From a virus, in IMG/VR virus record IMGVR_UViG_3300021963_000004, positions 1-42,743 of that record: a stretch of 42,743 nucleotides of DNA; one strand, 5' to 3'. This document shows, one piece after another, positions 1 to 6,644 of the stretch. A program made the position numbers and the translations under genes. Numbering within the stretch: the first letter of the stretch is position 1; each line of letters starts with the position of its first letter. A model generated the notes under the pieces. The model searched no databases. It saw only the letters and a program-made list of their open reading frames with translations, and was not told where the DNA came from.

Positions 1-41
1 TGCCGTGGTCGCTTCTCCGAGTATTCAATCGGCTCGATCTC
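1..41. repeat. 41-bp terminal overlap with 42703..42743
   Basis: The first 41 bases equal the last 41. This is the usual sign of a circularly closed contig. The overlap lies inside a 185-bp block that also occurs at 40873-41057, so it cannot by itself prove circularity. Confidence 0.95.
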
Positions 42-152
42 CTTCTCTCCCTTCGCATCAGGGCACTGCGCCCTGACCTCCACTTCGAGGCCAGAGCGTA
101 GTCCTGTTGCTCGGCGCACCTTATCGGTGGCCGCGTATTTAGAAGTCCGCAA
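1..152 (-). CDS. Endonuclease I (T7 gp3-like), copy B, N-terminal part; continues at 42743..42438
   Basis: This is the first part of a Holliday-junction resolvase gene whose remainder lies at the other end of the window. Joining across the 41-bp terminal overlap keeps the frame and gives 138 residues, close to T7 gp3 (149). The frame carries LRSGLEVEV, holding the catalytic Glu of the family's FRSGLED motif. No ATG is available; I chose TTG at 152-150, which overlaps the SSB stop and aligns with the start of copy A. Bases 1-127 are identical to 40931-41057 in copy A, and homology ends sharply at 127. The enzyme would resolve branched replication intermediates before packaging. The start is inferred; the family is clear from motifs. 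Confidence 0.8.
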   Translation of the reverse strand, partial: MRTSKYAATDKVRRATGLRSGLEVEVRAQCPDAKGEKEIEPIEYSEKRPR

Positions 153-792
153 CGCCGGAACCCTCTGCTTCCGCTTCCGCTTCTGCTGGGACTTCCTCAC
201 CGAATGCGTTCTGCGTCTCCGCAATGTAGCCCTCGCGCTTGGCGAAGCCGACCGAGGCCATGTCGCGGGTGAACGAGCTTACCAGATGGACCACCTGCAC
301 CGCCTCCAACTTCAACGAGTAGTAGAAGTCACCAGTGGGCATGAGCGTGGGCTGTGGCCGGAAGGCTACCAGGATGCGACTCCCCCCATAGATGACGGTA
401 CCCTTGGGCAACGTGCCGCCCTGTGAATCGTACAGGGTGGGCTTGAACTCCCACACCTTACCCGCCTTGGTCGTCCCGCCAGCATCCTTCGCAAACTTGA
501 TCACCACCTTACCGTTTGGGATCTCGTTCCCATCGGAATCCTTGGTGGTGTCCGGCTTACTCAGCACCGACTTGTTCACGGCCTTCGGGTTCTCCGCCTT
601 CGCCTTGGCAAACGCGGCTTCCGCCTGTCCTTCTAACTCGGCCAGGAACGTCCCATCCTTCTCAGGATCCAGTACCAAGTGAACGCTGTAGGTACCCGTC
701 GCCTTGAACTTGGTCTGCGGTTCGTTCAGGTGGGCGTACTTCGCAATGCCTTCGGGAGTAATTACGTTCGGTGTGTATGCTTTCTTCGCCAT
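139..792 (-). CDS. ssb: Single-stranded DNA-binding protein (T7 gp2.5-like)
   Basis: A 217-residue protein beginning MAKKAYTPNV, like T7 gp2.5 (232 aa, MAKK...). It ends with an acidic run (EVPAEAEAEAEGSGVADF) whose last residue is Phe, the arrangement by which gp2.5 contacts DNA polymerase and primase-helicase. Just upstream comes endonuclease I in the T7 order 2.5-3. The start at 792 follows a GGAGG site about 7 bases away; an ATG at 831 would add 13 residues with no good ribosome site. The start overlaps the stop of the preceding gene (TAATG), which suggests translational coupling. It would coat ssDNA during replication and annealing. Confidence 0.88.
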   Translation of the reverse strand: MAKKAYTPNVITPEGIAKYAHLNEPQTKFKATGTYSVHLVLDPEKDGTFLAELEGQAEAAFAKAKAENPKAVNKSVLSKPDTTKDSDGNEIPNGKVVIKFAKDAGGTTKAGKVWEFKPTLYDSQGGTLPKGTVIYGGSRILVAFRPQPTLMPTGDFYYSLKLEAVQVVHLVSSFTRDMASVGFAKREGYIAETQNAFGEEVPAEAEAEAEGSGVADF

Positions 793-1151
793 TAGTTCCT
801 CCGAGAATGATTGAGCCACGACTGCGGGCACTCCACTTCAATGTGCCGCCGGTCGAAGGACTCGATGGTTAATAGGAGCGCGACTTTATCGCCGCCGCCC
901 CGCTTCTCTGCCTCGCCACGAAACATGACAAGGTACTGCCGATCACCGACCTGCTGGATGATCCCGTCAGGGAGCGGGCCACCCCACCGCTCTTGCGGGT
1001 CAGTGTGCTGAAAACAACTATGCCGATGGAGAGATGGTAGCCTCTGGCTCGTATCCTTCACCGTTGGGAAGGTCATACTCCACGCTCCCACCACTAAGCC
1101 CAACAGGAACGCTAGCAGAATCCACCACAGGTAGTGCTGTTGCTTGTTCAC
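792..1151 (-). CDS. Small membrane-anchored protein, unknown function
   Basis: 119 residues with one N-terminal hydrophobic span (roughly residues 7-25, YLWWILLAFLLGLVVGAW) followed by a soluble domain (GGPLPDGIIQQVGDRQYLVMF). The start is GTG, with GAGGAGGT about 8 bases upstream. Its stop overlaps the SSB start. Its 5' third overlaps the preceding 84-residue gene in another frame for 134 bases. I do not recognise the family. A single anchored span suggests an inner-membrane or superinfection-related role, which is a guess. Confidence 0.65.
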   Translation of the reverse strand: MNKQQHYLWWILLAFLLGLVVGAWSMTFPTVKDTSQRLPSLHRHSCFQHTDPQERWGGPLPDGIIQQVGDRQYLVMFRGEAEKRGGGDKVALLLTIESFDRRHIEVECPQSWLNHSRRN

Positions 1152-1272
1152 GTTTGACCTCCTCTCGACCGCGCTCTAGCCCTCGTTGAAACATATTCAA
1201 GCACGCCTGATTCATCACCGCCAACTGCTGCTTGATTCCTCGACGTTTAATCATTCTGTCCACTCGTGCCAT
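1018..1272 (-). CDS. Hypothetical 84-residue protein
   Basis: The N-terminal half is basic and helical (MARVDRMIKRRGIKQQLAVM). The C-terminal half is read over the start of the next gene. An ATG with GGAGGA about 7 bases upstream supports translation. The overlap with 792-1151 is unusually long for this genome, so the C-terminal half may be little constrained. No family recognised. Confidence 0.55.
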   Translation of the reverse strand: MARVDRMIKRRGIKQQLAVMNQACLNMFQRGLERGREEVKREQATALPVVDSASVPVGLSGGSVEYDLPNGEGYEPEATISPSA

Positions 1273-1444
1273 TGGAGTCCTCCTTCTTCAATATCGCGGT
1301 CATTTTATACGTGCCTGCCGGAAACCACACAAGACCTCCAAGATCCCGACGACGCTGACGCACCGACAGGACCAGCCGCCCGCCGAGCAGCTTGACCTTT
1401 TTGAACCACGGCCCTCGATAGCATCCCCGATACCGACGTGTCAT
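1247..1444 (-). CDS. Hypothetical basic 65-residue protein
   Basis: A very basic small protein (MTRRYRGCYRGPWFKKVKLL) with AAGGAG 7 bases before its ATG. It overlaps the start of the next gene by 26 bases, as expected in a tight operon. The charge suggests nucleic-acid contact, but no domain is recognised. Confidence 0.55.
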   Translation of the reverse strand: MTRRYRGCYRGPWFKKVKLLGGRLVLSVRQRRRDLGGLVWFPAGTYKMTAILKKEDSNGTSGQND

Positions 1445-1453
1445 AGTGTCTCC

Positions 1454-1852
1454 TTACCTAGGAACCGGAAGACCCGTCTCGGATTCATAGAGATCATGTA
1501 AGTATTCCTGCTCCTCGGCCATCTCGGCAAGCTCCTGCTTCAGTTGCTCGCACATGGCGACGGTCTCCTCTCGTCGCTGCTTCAACTCGGCAAGCTGCTG
1601 CCTGATCTCATCATATTGTTTTCTCCACGATTCAATGCGTATTTCAAAGGCATCCCGCTCCTGCGTCACCTCGTCCATCTGCGCGAGATGCCAGTCGGCA
1701 AACACCAGGTCGAGTGCCTGCCCGTCCGGTGTCAGTCGATCATACGGCACATCGCATTCGTGTCTGACCGGCCACCCCAACTCGTGCGCCTTCGCCAGAT
1801 AGAGGATATGCAGTTGTGCCGCCACCTGCTCTCTCGTCAATGATTCGCTCAT
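1454..1852 (-). CDS. Coiled-coil protein, unknown function
   Basis: 132 residues. After a compact N-terminal part (about 1-60, LTREQVAAQLHILYLAKAHE), residues about 60-120 form a long heptad-rich coiled coil (RQQLAELKQRREETVAMCEQ). The ATG is preceded by AAAGGGGG and overlaps the stop of the preceding 43-residue ORF (ATGA), so the two are probably coupled. It lies between the RNA polymerase and the SSB, where T7 keeps small host-takeover genes such as gp2, but no similarity to gp2 is visible. Confidence 0.65.
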   Translation of the reverse strand: MSESLTREQVAAQLHILYLAKAHELGWPVRHECDVPYDRLTPDGQALDLVFADWHLAQMDEVTQERDAFEIRIESWRKQYDEIRQQLAELKQRREETVAMCEQLKQELAEMAEEQEYLHDLYESETGLPVPR

Positions 1853-1980
1853 CGCGCCCCCTTTCGATACCGCGCCATGGCGGCGAGGATGGCCGACAGC
1901 ACCGTCGCGCTCTGTTCCCCCGTCGGTCCCTGATTGATCGTCATGCCGACCTTTGCTGCTTGTTGCTTCTTCATTCTCAT
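1849..1980 (-). CDS. Hypothetical 43-residue protein
   Basis: A small ORF filling the gap between RNA polymerase and the coiled-coil gene. It starts MRMKKQQAAKVG, with GGGGGACGGA just upstream, and its stop overlaps the next start as ATGA. A second in-frame ATG at 1974 is possible. Coupled position and codon pattern support it; function unknown. Confidence 0.5.
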   Translation of the reverse strand: MRMKKQQAAKVGMTINQGPTGEQSATVLSAILAAMARYRKGAR

Positions 1981-1989
1981 TCCGTCCCC

Positions 1990-4605
1990 CTATGCAAAGA
2001 AGTATTGTGATTGGTTGACTAACTCTAGCTGAAACGTCCCCTTCGCTGGCTGCTCGGCTATCAGCCGGTTACGGACCTCCTCTGTGAGTCCATTGGTGGC
2101 CTCTCGCACAAAGTTTCCCATCACATCCCCTTGGTACACATCCACAAACGCTTGACGCAGGCCCACGTACAGCTTGTCCATCTCGCAGGCATGGACCCCG
2201 TAGCTGTCATGCACCATCGCAAAGCTCGTGATCCCCTCGTCCAATGCGCGGTTGATCGTGAGCATGAGGCAGGCGGCATCCAATGAGTGAATAAAGTTCG
2301 GGCTAATTCCTTGGGCCTGCGCCCTCCTGTCGAGCCGCTCTGAGTCCTTCCGCAGCATCGCTCGGTACCGTTGCCCCCCGCCCAGGATGAGGTCCACCCT
2401 GAACTGGTCCTGATCCCTGTTGTCCTGCTGCACTGGAAATCCCATCGGCGTGGTCCAGCGGATCGTCCGGCCCCCATCCGTCACGGCCTTGGCGACCGAC
2501 TTCAACCACTTCATCACGGCCCCTGCTGAGGTGATCGTCTCCCCGATGGTCTTCCACACATGCGTTGAGAAGAACTGCGTAGCCGCAAACTCATCCTCGA
2601 ATGGATGCGGCTCCTTCTCACTCCGCTCCTTGACGTACTCTCGGATGTACTCGGTCGCTGCGTGCTGCGTGCCAGAGTACGGGAGAATCATTACGGCTCG
2701 CTTGGTGGCCTTTCGGTCGAAGCCCCAGGCAAGCCATTCCTTTGCGAGAGGCTCATCCATCGCAACGAACTTGGCTTTAACCTTATTGGCCACAATCTGG
2801 TAGATGTCCGATGGTACTTCTGAAGGCGCGAGGTTGACAGAGTTCGCTCCGTCAGCATCCAACAACATAGCTGAGAAGTGTTGTAGCCCGTTGCAGGTAC
2901 CATCCACTGTCACTGGTAGGTGAGAGACATAATTCTCATAGTCTCCACTCTCTACCGCTGCGGCTAGCTCTATCGCAGCGGCCATGAACTGCCATGGCTT
3001 GTCGGCGTCCATCCACTCCCGATTGGTGAATGGCTCTTTGACGCAGGCTATGATCCAGTCCATGTTATTCATCGTCCACTGCTCGCGCTGGTCGTAGCTC
3101 ACCTTGTCCTCGCCGTGCATGTTGGCGATGTGAATGTGCAACCACCGCCAGCCCGATGCACCGAACCGCTTCCCCTCTGCGAACTCAAGCAACCCCTTCG
3201 CCGTATCTGTCCCTTGCGGGTTGAGGATGGAAGGCATGGGATACATGCGCCCGCGAAAATCTAGCTGCGTGGGGAAATAGATGGCCTGCTCGTCCGCGAA
3301 CTTCTCGGCCAACAGGATCGTGTGCTCCATCTGGTAGACCCTGCCGATCTGTGCCTCACGCGCCGCGTACACCTTCGAGGCCACCCGATTGCGAGCCTGG
3401 ATCTCCTCTGGACTCGATCCCTCTATCGCCTTGGGCGTCATAGGGAAGGCCGCCGCCATCGTCTCCGCCGTGGTGCGTACCGGCATCTTGCCGATAGCGA
3501 TTCCCCCCTTGTACCACGCCTCCGAGAGGACTGCGAGCAAGGGCTTATTGATCCGCCATGCGGTAGCCTGCACTGCGTTGGTCGCTCGGTACACGGCTGG
3601 CATCTTTGCCTGGTCTAGTATGTGGAACTGCTCGACCGCTTCCTTGTTCCGCCCGCTCAACGCCTTCACGAGGCGCACAGGTGAGAGGACTTCCTGCGAC
3701 CCGTAGTACCCGCCCTTCCTAATCGTGTCCCACTGCAACGGCGGGATGATCGTCGGCAGGAACATCGGACGCACCCAGCCCGCGTCCTCGATCCATTCGT
3801 TGATGTAGGTCACGGTGTCCGGTGTGGCCCGCACCATCTCCGGCATGATACGGTTACGTCCTGGCGCAACCTTCAGCGAGATGAGCGTGGTCTGTTCCGC
3901 GATGATTGTCAGCACCAGATACCCCAGCGTGGCTAGCTCTGCGGCGGTGAACGGTGTCCATCCCCTCAAGGCTTGGCCGGTATCGTCCCCCTTGATGGAG
4001 TGATTCATAATCGACGCCCGCCGTTTCATGTTCGGCTCGCGCCGCTCAAGATCCTTGAGGACCGTCGTAAACAGGGCGGGGTTACACCGTTTGGCATGAC
4101 GGAACTTGAGTTGCGCCTCAAGGTTCCGCCCGATGCTCATAGCGGTGCGGGTGGATTTCCATGCTGCGGAAACGCCCGCCATGACCCCTTCGAGTCCGAT
4201 CAGTGCGACTACCCGCATTTGGGCGGGCTTATCCGCTTCCCACGCGGCTAGTGCTGCCTTCTCTTCCTTGTTCATCGGGCCATTATCCTTGACACGAGCC
4301 GGTGGAGTCCCCCAGAACCGGCGCAAGAGTAGACGACTGCTCGCCCCCCTGCCCGATCCGGTGGCATTTGCAAACTCCTCGCAGGCCATGCCCACCCGCT
4401 CGATGCTGGTGGAAATCAGACTCCGGCCATAGCCGGTCATGTGCTCAGTGTGCGCCTGCTGGTGGGACTGCTTGTGCCTGGTCTGCCCTGGCCGACGGGA
4501 ATCGGGCACCGTCTTTCCTTCGACCACCGTGACCTGGACGCGCCGCTGTCCGAGGCCAGTCATCTCAGCTTCCAGGGCTAGCTGCCTCGCATATTGGTTG
4601 TCCAT
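1990..4605 (-). CDS. Phage single-subunit RNA polymerase (T7 gp1-like)
   Basis: 871 residues (T7: 883), DNA-directed RNA polymerase for middle and late phage genes. All catalytic residues are present: Asp568 in VDGTCNGLQHFSAM, Lys635 and Tyr643 in TKRAVMILPYSGT, and Asp800 in HDSYG. It ends ...YFFA, like the FAFA terminus of T7 RNAP that feeds into the active site. AAGGAGG lies about 10 bases before the ATG. The integrase is 55 bases upstream, and a phage-type promoter motif sits in that gap. The first ~100 residues diverge strongly from T7 and run into a basic stretch. Identification is firm; the specificity loop differs from T7, so the promoter should differ too. Confidence 0.97.
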   Translation of the reverse strand: MDNQYARQLALEAEMTGLGQRRVQVTVVEGKTVPDSRRPGQTRHKQSHQQAHTEHMTGYGRSLISTSIERVGMACEEFANATGSGRGASSRLLLRRFWGTPPARVKDNGPMNKEEKAALAAWEADKPAQMRVVALIGLEGVMAGVSAAWKSTRTAMSIGRNLEAQLKFRHAKRCNPALFTTVLKDLERREPNMKRRASIMNHSIKGDDTGQALRGWTPFTAAELATLGYLVLTIIAEQTTLISLKVAPGRNRIMPEMVRATPDTVTYINEWIEDAGWVRPMFLPTIIPPLQWDTIRKGGYYGSQEVLSPVRLVKALSGRNKEAVEQFHILDQAKMPAVYRATNAVQATAWRINKPLLAVLSEAWYKGGIAIGKMPVRTTAETMAAAFPMTPKAIEGSSPEEIQARNRVASKVYAAREAQIGRVYQMEHTILLAEKFADEQAIYFPTQLDFRGRMYPMPSILNPQGTDTAKGLLEFAEGKRFGASGWRWLHIHIANMHGEDKVSYDQREQWTMNNMDWIIACVKEPFTNREWMDADKPWQFMAAAIELAAAVESGDYENYVSHLPVTVDGTCNGLQHFSAMLLDADGANSVNLAPSEVPSDIYQIVANKVKAKFVAMDEPLAKEWLAWGFDRKATKRAVMILPYSGTQHAATEYIREYVKERSEKEPHPFEDEFAATQFFSTHVWKTIGETITSAGAVMKWLKSVAKAVTDGGRTIRWTTPMGFPVQQDNRDQDQFRVDLILGGGQRYRAMLRKDSERLDRRAQAQGISPNFIHSLDAACLMLTINRALDEGITSFAMVHDSYGVHACEMDKLYVGLRQAFVDVYQGDVMGNFVREATNGLTEEVRNRLIAEQPAKGTFQLELVNQSQYFFA

Positions 4606-4630
4606 CTCTCTCGCCTCCTTGGTTTACTCC

Positions 4631-4656
4631 TGTACATAGTGGGTGGGATAGGGTGA
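4631..4656 (-). promoter_or_regulatory. Candidate phage RNAP promoter P1
   Basis: Read on the minus strand: CCTATCCCACCCACTATGTA. The CACTATG core resembles T7-family promoters (T7 CACTATAGG; the gh-1 type has CACTATGG). The same motif occurs at 34891-34914 and 10386-10409. Here it lies in the gap in front of the RNA polymerase gene and could autoregulate it. Confidence 0.55.
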
Positions 4657-4668
4657 GATACTACCCTA
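4649..4668 (-). terminator. Weak hairpin at the end of the integrase
   Basis: TAGGGT and ACCCTA can pair around an 8-base loop across the integrase stop codon. There is no U-tract. It may be an attenuator or simply part of the promoter region. Confidence 0.3.
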
Positions 4669-5476
4669 ACACCTTGATTGCGCTGGCTAAAGTCGCAACT
4701 GAGAGGTGCGCGTACTGCATGGTCTGCTGGATGTTGGAATGTCCCAGCAATCGACTGACCGTGGCGATATCCACCCCACCCTGGACCAGCCTCGATGCAA
4801 ACGTATGTCGCAGGGCATACGGTACAAACTCAGAATCTCCCCGCAGGCCTAGCTCTCGACGCCCCACGGCCCACGCCTTAGAGAACCAGTTGTTGGAATA
4901 CGGGAACACCAGGCCTTCCCGCCCTGCCATGATCGCCCTCACCCGCTCTGTCATGGGCACAGAACGCGGTCTGTCGGTCTTGGAGAACACGCACCGGATG
5001 CACCCCGCCTCGATATCCCGTGCTTCCAGGTGCCACAATTCAGAGGGTCTGAGGCCGGTGTCAATCAGGACCATGAGCGCATTGGACTGCTCCCGAAACC
5101 CATGTGCGTCTAGCTCACAGATCATGTTGTATTCCTCGTCCTTGGTCAGCCAACGCAGTCGCCCCTGCCCGATCCTCTTGAACGGGAAGTGCGGCCTACT
5201 GGTAATCTGGTCACGCTGTTGATAGTACGTGAACACCTTAGACAGAGCCATGAGGTTCCGGTTGACTGAGGCTGGCGCAAGCCCTCTCCCCGCCAGCCAC
5301 ACCGCGTACAGGTCGAGGCTCACCGTCCGAATCGAGGTGAGTTCGCGGTCTCCGAAGAACTCCTTGGCCAGATCCAGGGCGTGCTGCGCGGTCACCTCAG
5401 CCCTGGTTCCACGATACACAGCACCCATGACCTCACTTGCCGCGTGGTGCAGCGAGAGCATTTTGACGGTCTTCAT
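4661..5476 (-). CDS. int: Tyrosine recombinase / integrase
   Basis: 271 residues from the ATG at 5476 (AGAGGT upstream; an earlier ATG at 5530 lies inside the preceding gene). There is an N-terminal SAM-like DNA-binding part (about 20-95) and a catalytic domain with Arg143 (TGLRPSEL), Lys166 (FSKTDRPRSVP), Arg223 (YALRHTF), His246 (LLGHSN) and nucleophile Tyr255 (QQTMQYAH). The first position of the HxxR box is Tyr instead of His, a tolerated variant. It would recombine phage attP with a host site. It sits directly before the RNA polymerase, as in integrase-bearing T7-like cyanophages and pelagiphages. No attP or tRNA-like core was found beside it. Confidence 0.93.
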   Translation of the reverse strand: MKTVKMLSLHHAASEVMGAVYRGTRAEVTAQHALDLAKEFFGDRELTSIRTVSLDLYAVWLAGRGLAPASVNRNLMALSKVFTYYQQRDQITSRPHFPFKRIGQGRLRWLTKDEEYNMICELDAHGFREQSNALMVLIDTGLRPSELWHLEARDIEAGCIRCVFSKTDRPRSVPMTERVRAIMAGREGLVFPYSNNWFSKAWAVGRRELGLRGDSEFVPYALRHTFASRLVQGGVDIATVSRLLGHSNIQQTMQYAHLSVATLASAIKVLG

Positions 5477-5693
5477 CTCGACACCTCTTGAAGTGGTTAT
5501 AGATTTCGTCCTGTACCGGCGTCCGCTCAATCGCCTCCATCTTCACAAACCAATTCTTGGACCCTGGTCCACACTCATCGTGCCGCCAGTGCCGGAAGCC
5601 CACCGACTGCCACTGTCCCCAGGCCACGCGCCCGCAGACCAGGCAATGCTCATCCATCGGCCCGCATATTTCTACTTGTTTGGTCTTCACCAT
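5433..5693 (-). CDS. Small Cys/His-rich (possible zinc-binding) protein
   Basis: 86 residues. Residues 17-41 hold EHCLVCG, then a His pair (FRHWRHDEC), a plausible C2-HC zinc site. I chose the ATG at 5693 (MVKTKQ) because GGAGAG lies just upstream; that ribosome site is part of the GAGAGCTAGCATG repeat. The gene overlaps the 55-residue gene before it and the integrase after it. Function unknown; possibly a regulator or host-takeover factor. Confidence 0.65.
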   Translation of the reverse strand: MVKTKQVEICGPMDEHCLVCGRVAWGQWQSVGFRHWRHDECGPGSKNWFVKMEAIERTPVQDEIYNHFKRCRDEDRQNALAAPRGK

Positions 5694-5854
5694 GCTAGCT
5701 CTCCTTCCCCGTCCCATACGTCAATCGTCGCGTGGACTTCTTCGACCGTCGCCCGCAGGATCACCAACCCGCCCTTGGTAGCGAGCACTGGCTTTGATCC
5801 ATCCAAGCTCTCCCATTCATTGCTCAACTCCCAGCCCTTGTATGATGCCCTCAT
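5687..5854 (-). CDS. Hypothetical acidic 55-residue protein
   Basis: Starts MRASYKGWELSNEWESLDG and contains LVILRATVEEVHATIDVWDG, probably one small alpha/beta fold. GGAGGT precedes the ATG closely, and the stop overlaps the next start. No family recognised. Confidence 0.6.
   Translation of the reverse strand: MRASYKGWELSNEWESLDGSKPVLATKGGLVILRATVEEVHATIDVWDGEGELAW
5691..5704 (-). repeat. Early-gene repeat, copy 1 (start-associated)
   Basis: Minus strand GGAGAGCTAGCATG: here the repeat itself supplies the Shine-Dalgarno and the start codon of the 86-residue gene. Another short copy lies at 5885-5898, where it supplies the stop codon of the 71-residue gene. Confidence 0.6.
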
Positions 5855-5888
5855 GGTACCTCCGTCCGTTATAGGTTACCGTGTGATG

Positions 5889-6104
5889 CTAGCTCTCCCG
5901 TCGCGTGGACTTCTTCGACCGTCTCCCGCTGGCTTGTTGATGATACCACAAATGGGTACACAGCACGCACGTATGCCAGGATTCTGTTGGAATGTTAGCC
6001 CTAACGTGACGTGTGGCTCCACAGGCACAGCATTGGTAGCCTGTACCGCTGCTAGGGAAATAAGCAGGACGGTGCTTAGTCGGCTTGGCTGTTGGGTGAT
6101 TCAT
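5889..6104 (-). CDS. Small zinc-ribbon-like protein
   Basis: 71 residues with two cysteine knuckles (QCCACG around 24-29 and HTCVLC around 44-49) about 17 residues apart, the spacing of a zinc ribbon. The C-terminus is basic (GRRSKKSTRRES). AAGGAG lies about 9 bases upstream of the ATG. It is preceded by the shared early repeat and a GC-rich hairpin. Probably nucleic-acid binding; no named family. Confidence 0.65.
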   Translation of the reverse strand: MNHPTAKPTKHRPAYFPSSGTGYQCCACGATRHVRANIPTESWHTCVLCTHLWYHQQASGRRSKKSTRRES

Positions 6105-6122
6105 GGTCGTGTCTCCTTGTGT

Positions 6123-6152
6123 GGTTGATGCGTGCTGTCGTGCTAACTCTCC
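6123..6152 (-). repeat. Early-gene repeat, copy 3
   Basis: Minus strand GAGAGTTAGCACGACAGCA followed by cgcatcaacc, about 20 bases before the start of the 71-residue zinc-ribbon gene. It shares about 30 bases with the copy at 6422-6450, including the stretch running into the ribosome site. Confidence 0.75.
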
Positions 6153-6155
6153 ATC

Positions 6156-6179
6156 GGGAGCCGGAGTGCTCCGGCCCCC
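6156..6179 (-). terminator. GC-rich hairpin, 11-bp stem
   Basis: GGGAGCCGGAG pairs with CTCCGGCCCCC with one mismatch (a G-U in the minus-strand RNA) and a two-base loop. It lies in the gap after the 73-residue gene. No U-tract follows, so it may be a processing or attenuation site rather than a classical terminator. Confidence 0.5.
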
Positions 6180-6188
6180 TGTGCAGAG

Positions 6189-6410
6189 TTAGATCGTGCC
6201 ACCAATGCCGATCTTGGTTTCCTGCGCGTCTTTGATGTTCACGATGTACCGGCCATAGCCTACCCGCTCCTCGACAATGAACTCCTCAGCCCCACCTGCG
6301 TCCGCGTTCATCCCCATCAGTGCCTTGGCAATGTGTGCGGCGTGGCGTTGGTTGCGGGCGTTGACGATCACTGTGCAGCTAACTCTGTACTCTTGCGTGT
6401 CCTTGCTCAT
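6189..6410 (-). CDS. Hypothetical 73-residue protein
   Basis: Starts MSKDTQEYRVSCTVIVNARN, with AAGGAGG 6 bases upstream. The frame is open for 23 further codons upstream, and an alternative start (MTAHINQGG) inside the repeat at 6422-6450 is in frame. The pattern (VIVNARNQRHAAHIAKALMG) suggests a beta-alpha-beta fold in which residues are repeated per strand. No family recognised. Confidence 0.65.
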   Translation of the reverse strand: MSKDTQEYRVSCTVIVNARNQRHAAHIAKALMGMNADAGGAEEFIVEERVGYGRYIVNIKDAQETKIGIGGTI

Positions 6411-6421
6411 AATACCTCCTT

Positions 6422-6450
6422 GGTTGATGTGTGCTGTCATGCTAGCTCTC
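6422..6450 (-). repeat. Early-gene repeat, copy 4
   Basis: Minus strand GAGAGCTAGCATGACAGCA followed by cacatcaacca and then the ribosome site of the 73-residue gene. This copy contains an in-frame ATG that could give a longer isoform. Confidence 0.75.
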
Positions 6451-6505
6451 TGGTCTCTCCCCATGGCGGAACTCGGCACAAGACTCTATACCCCCTCTCC
6501 GGTGA

Positions 6506-6558
6506 TGCTGTCGTGCTAGTTCTCCGCCTCATTTTCGCCTGCTGTCAAGCTAGTTCTC
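6506..6558 (-). repeat. Early-gene repeat, copies 5 and 6 in tandem
   Basis: Minus strand GAGAACTAGCTTGACAGCA (6558-6540) and GAGAACTAGCACGACAGCA (6524-6506), 34 bases apart. Between and around them only very short frames exist, for example about 31 codons starting MRRRTSTTASPERGY. They sit in the gap downstream of the GP88 gene terminator. Confidence 0.7.
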
Positions 6559-6614
6559 GGCCTGTTTTCCTCATTTTTCAGGATATTTTTTCACAAAGCA
6601 AGACCCGTGCCACT

Positions 6615-6636
6615 GAAAATTTTGCCATACGGCAAG
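6615..6636 (-). terminator. Rho-independent terminator after GP88 gene
   Basis: On the minus strand TTGCC and GGCAA pair around a four-base loop, followed by AATTTT. It lies just below the GP88 stop codon. Confidence 0.55.
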
Positions 6637-6644
6637 AATTATGC

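Noticed and set aside
4605-4661. tRNA-like attP core next to the integrase
   Set aside because: No T-arm or acceptor-stem pattern is visible; the gap is explained by a hairpin and a promoter motif.
5229-6128. 299-residue plus-strand frame
   Set aside because: Antisense to the integrase and three small genes with good ribosome sites.
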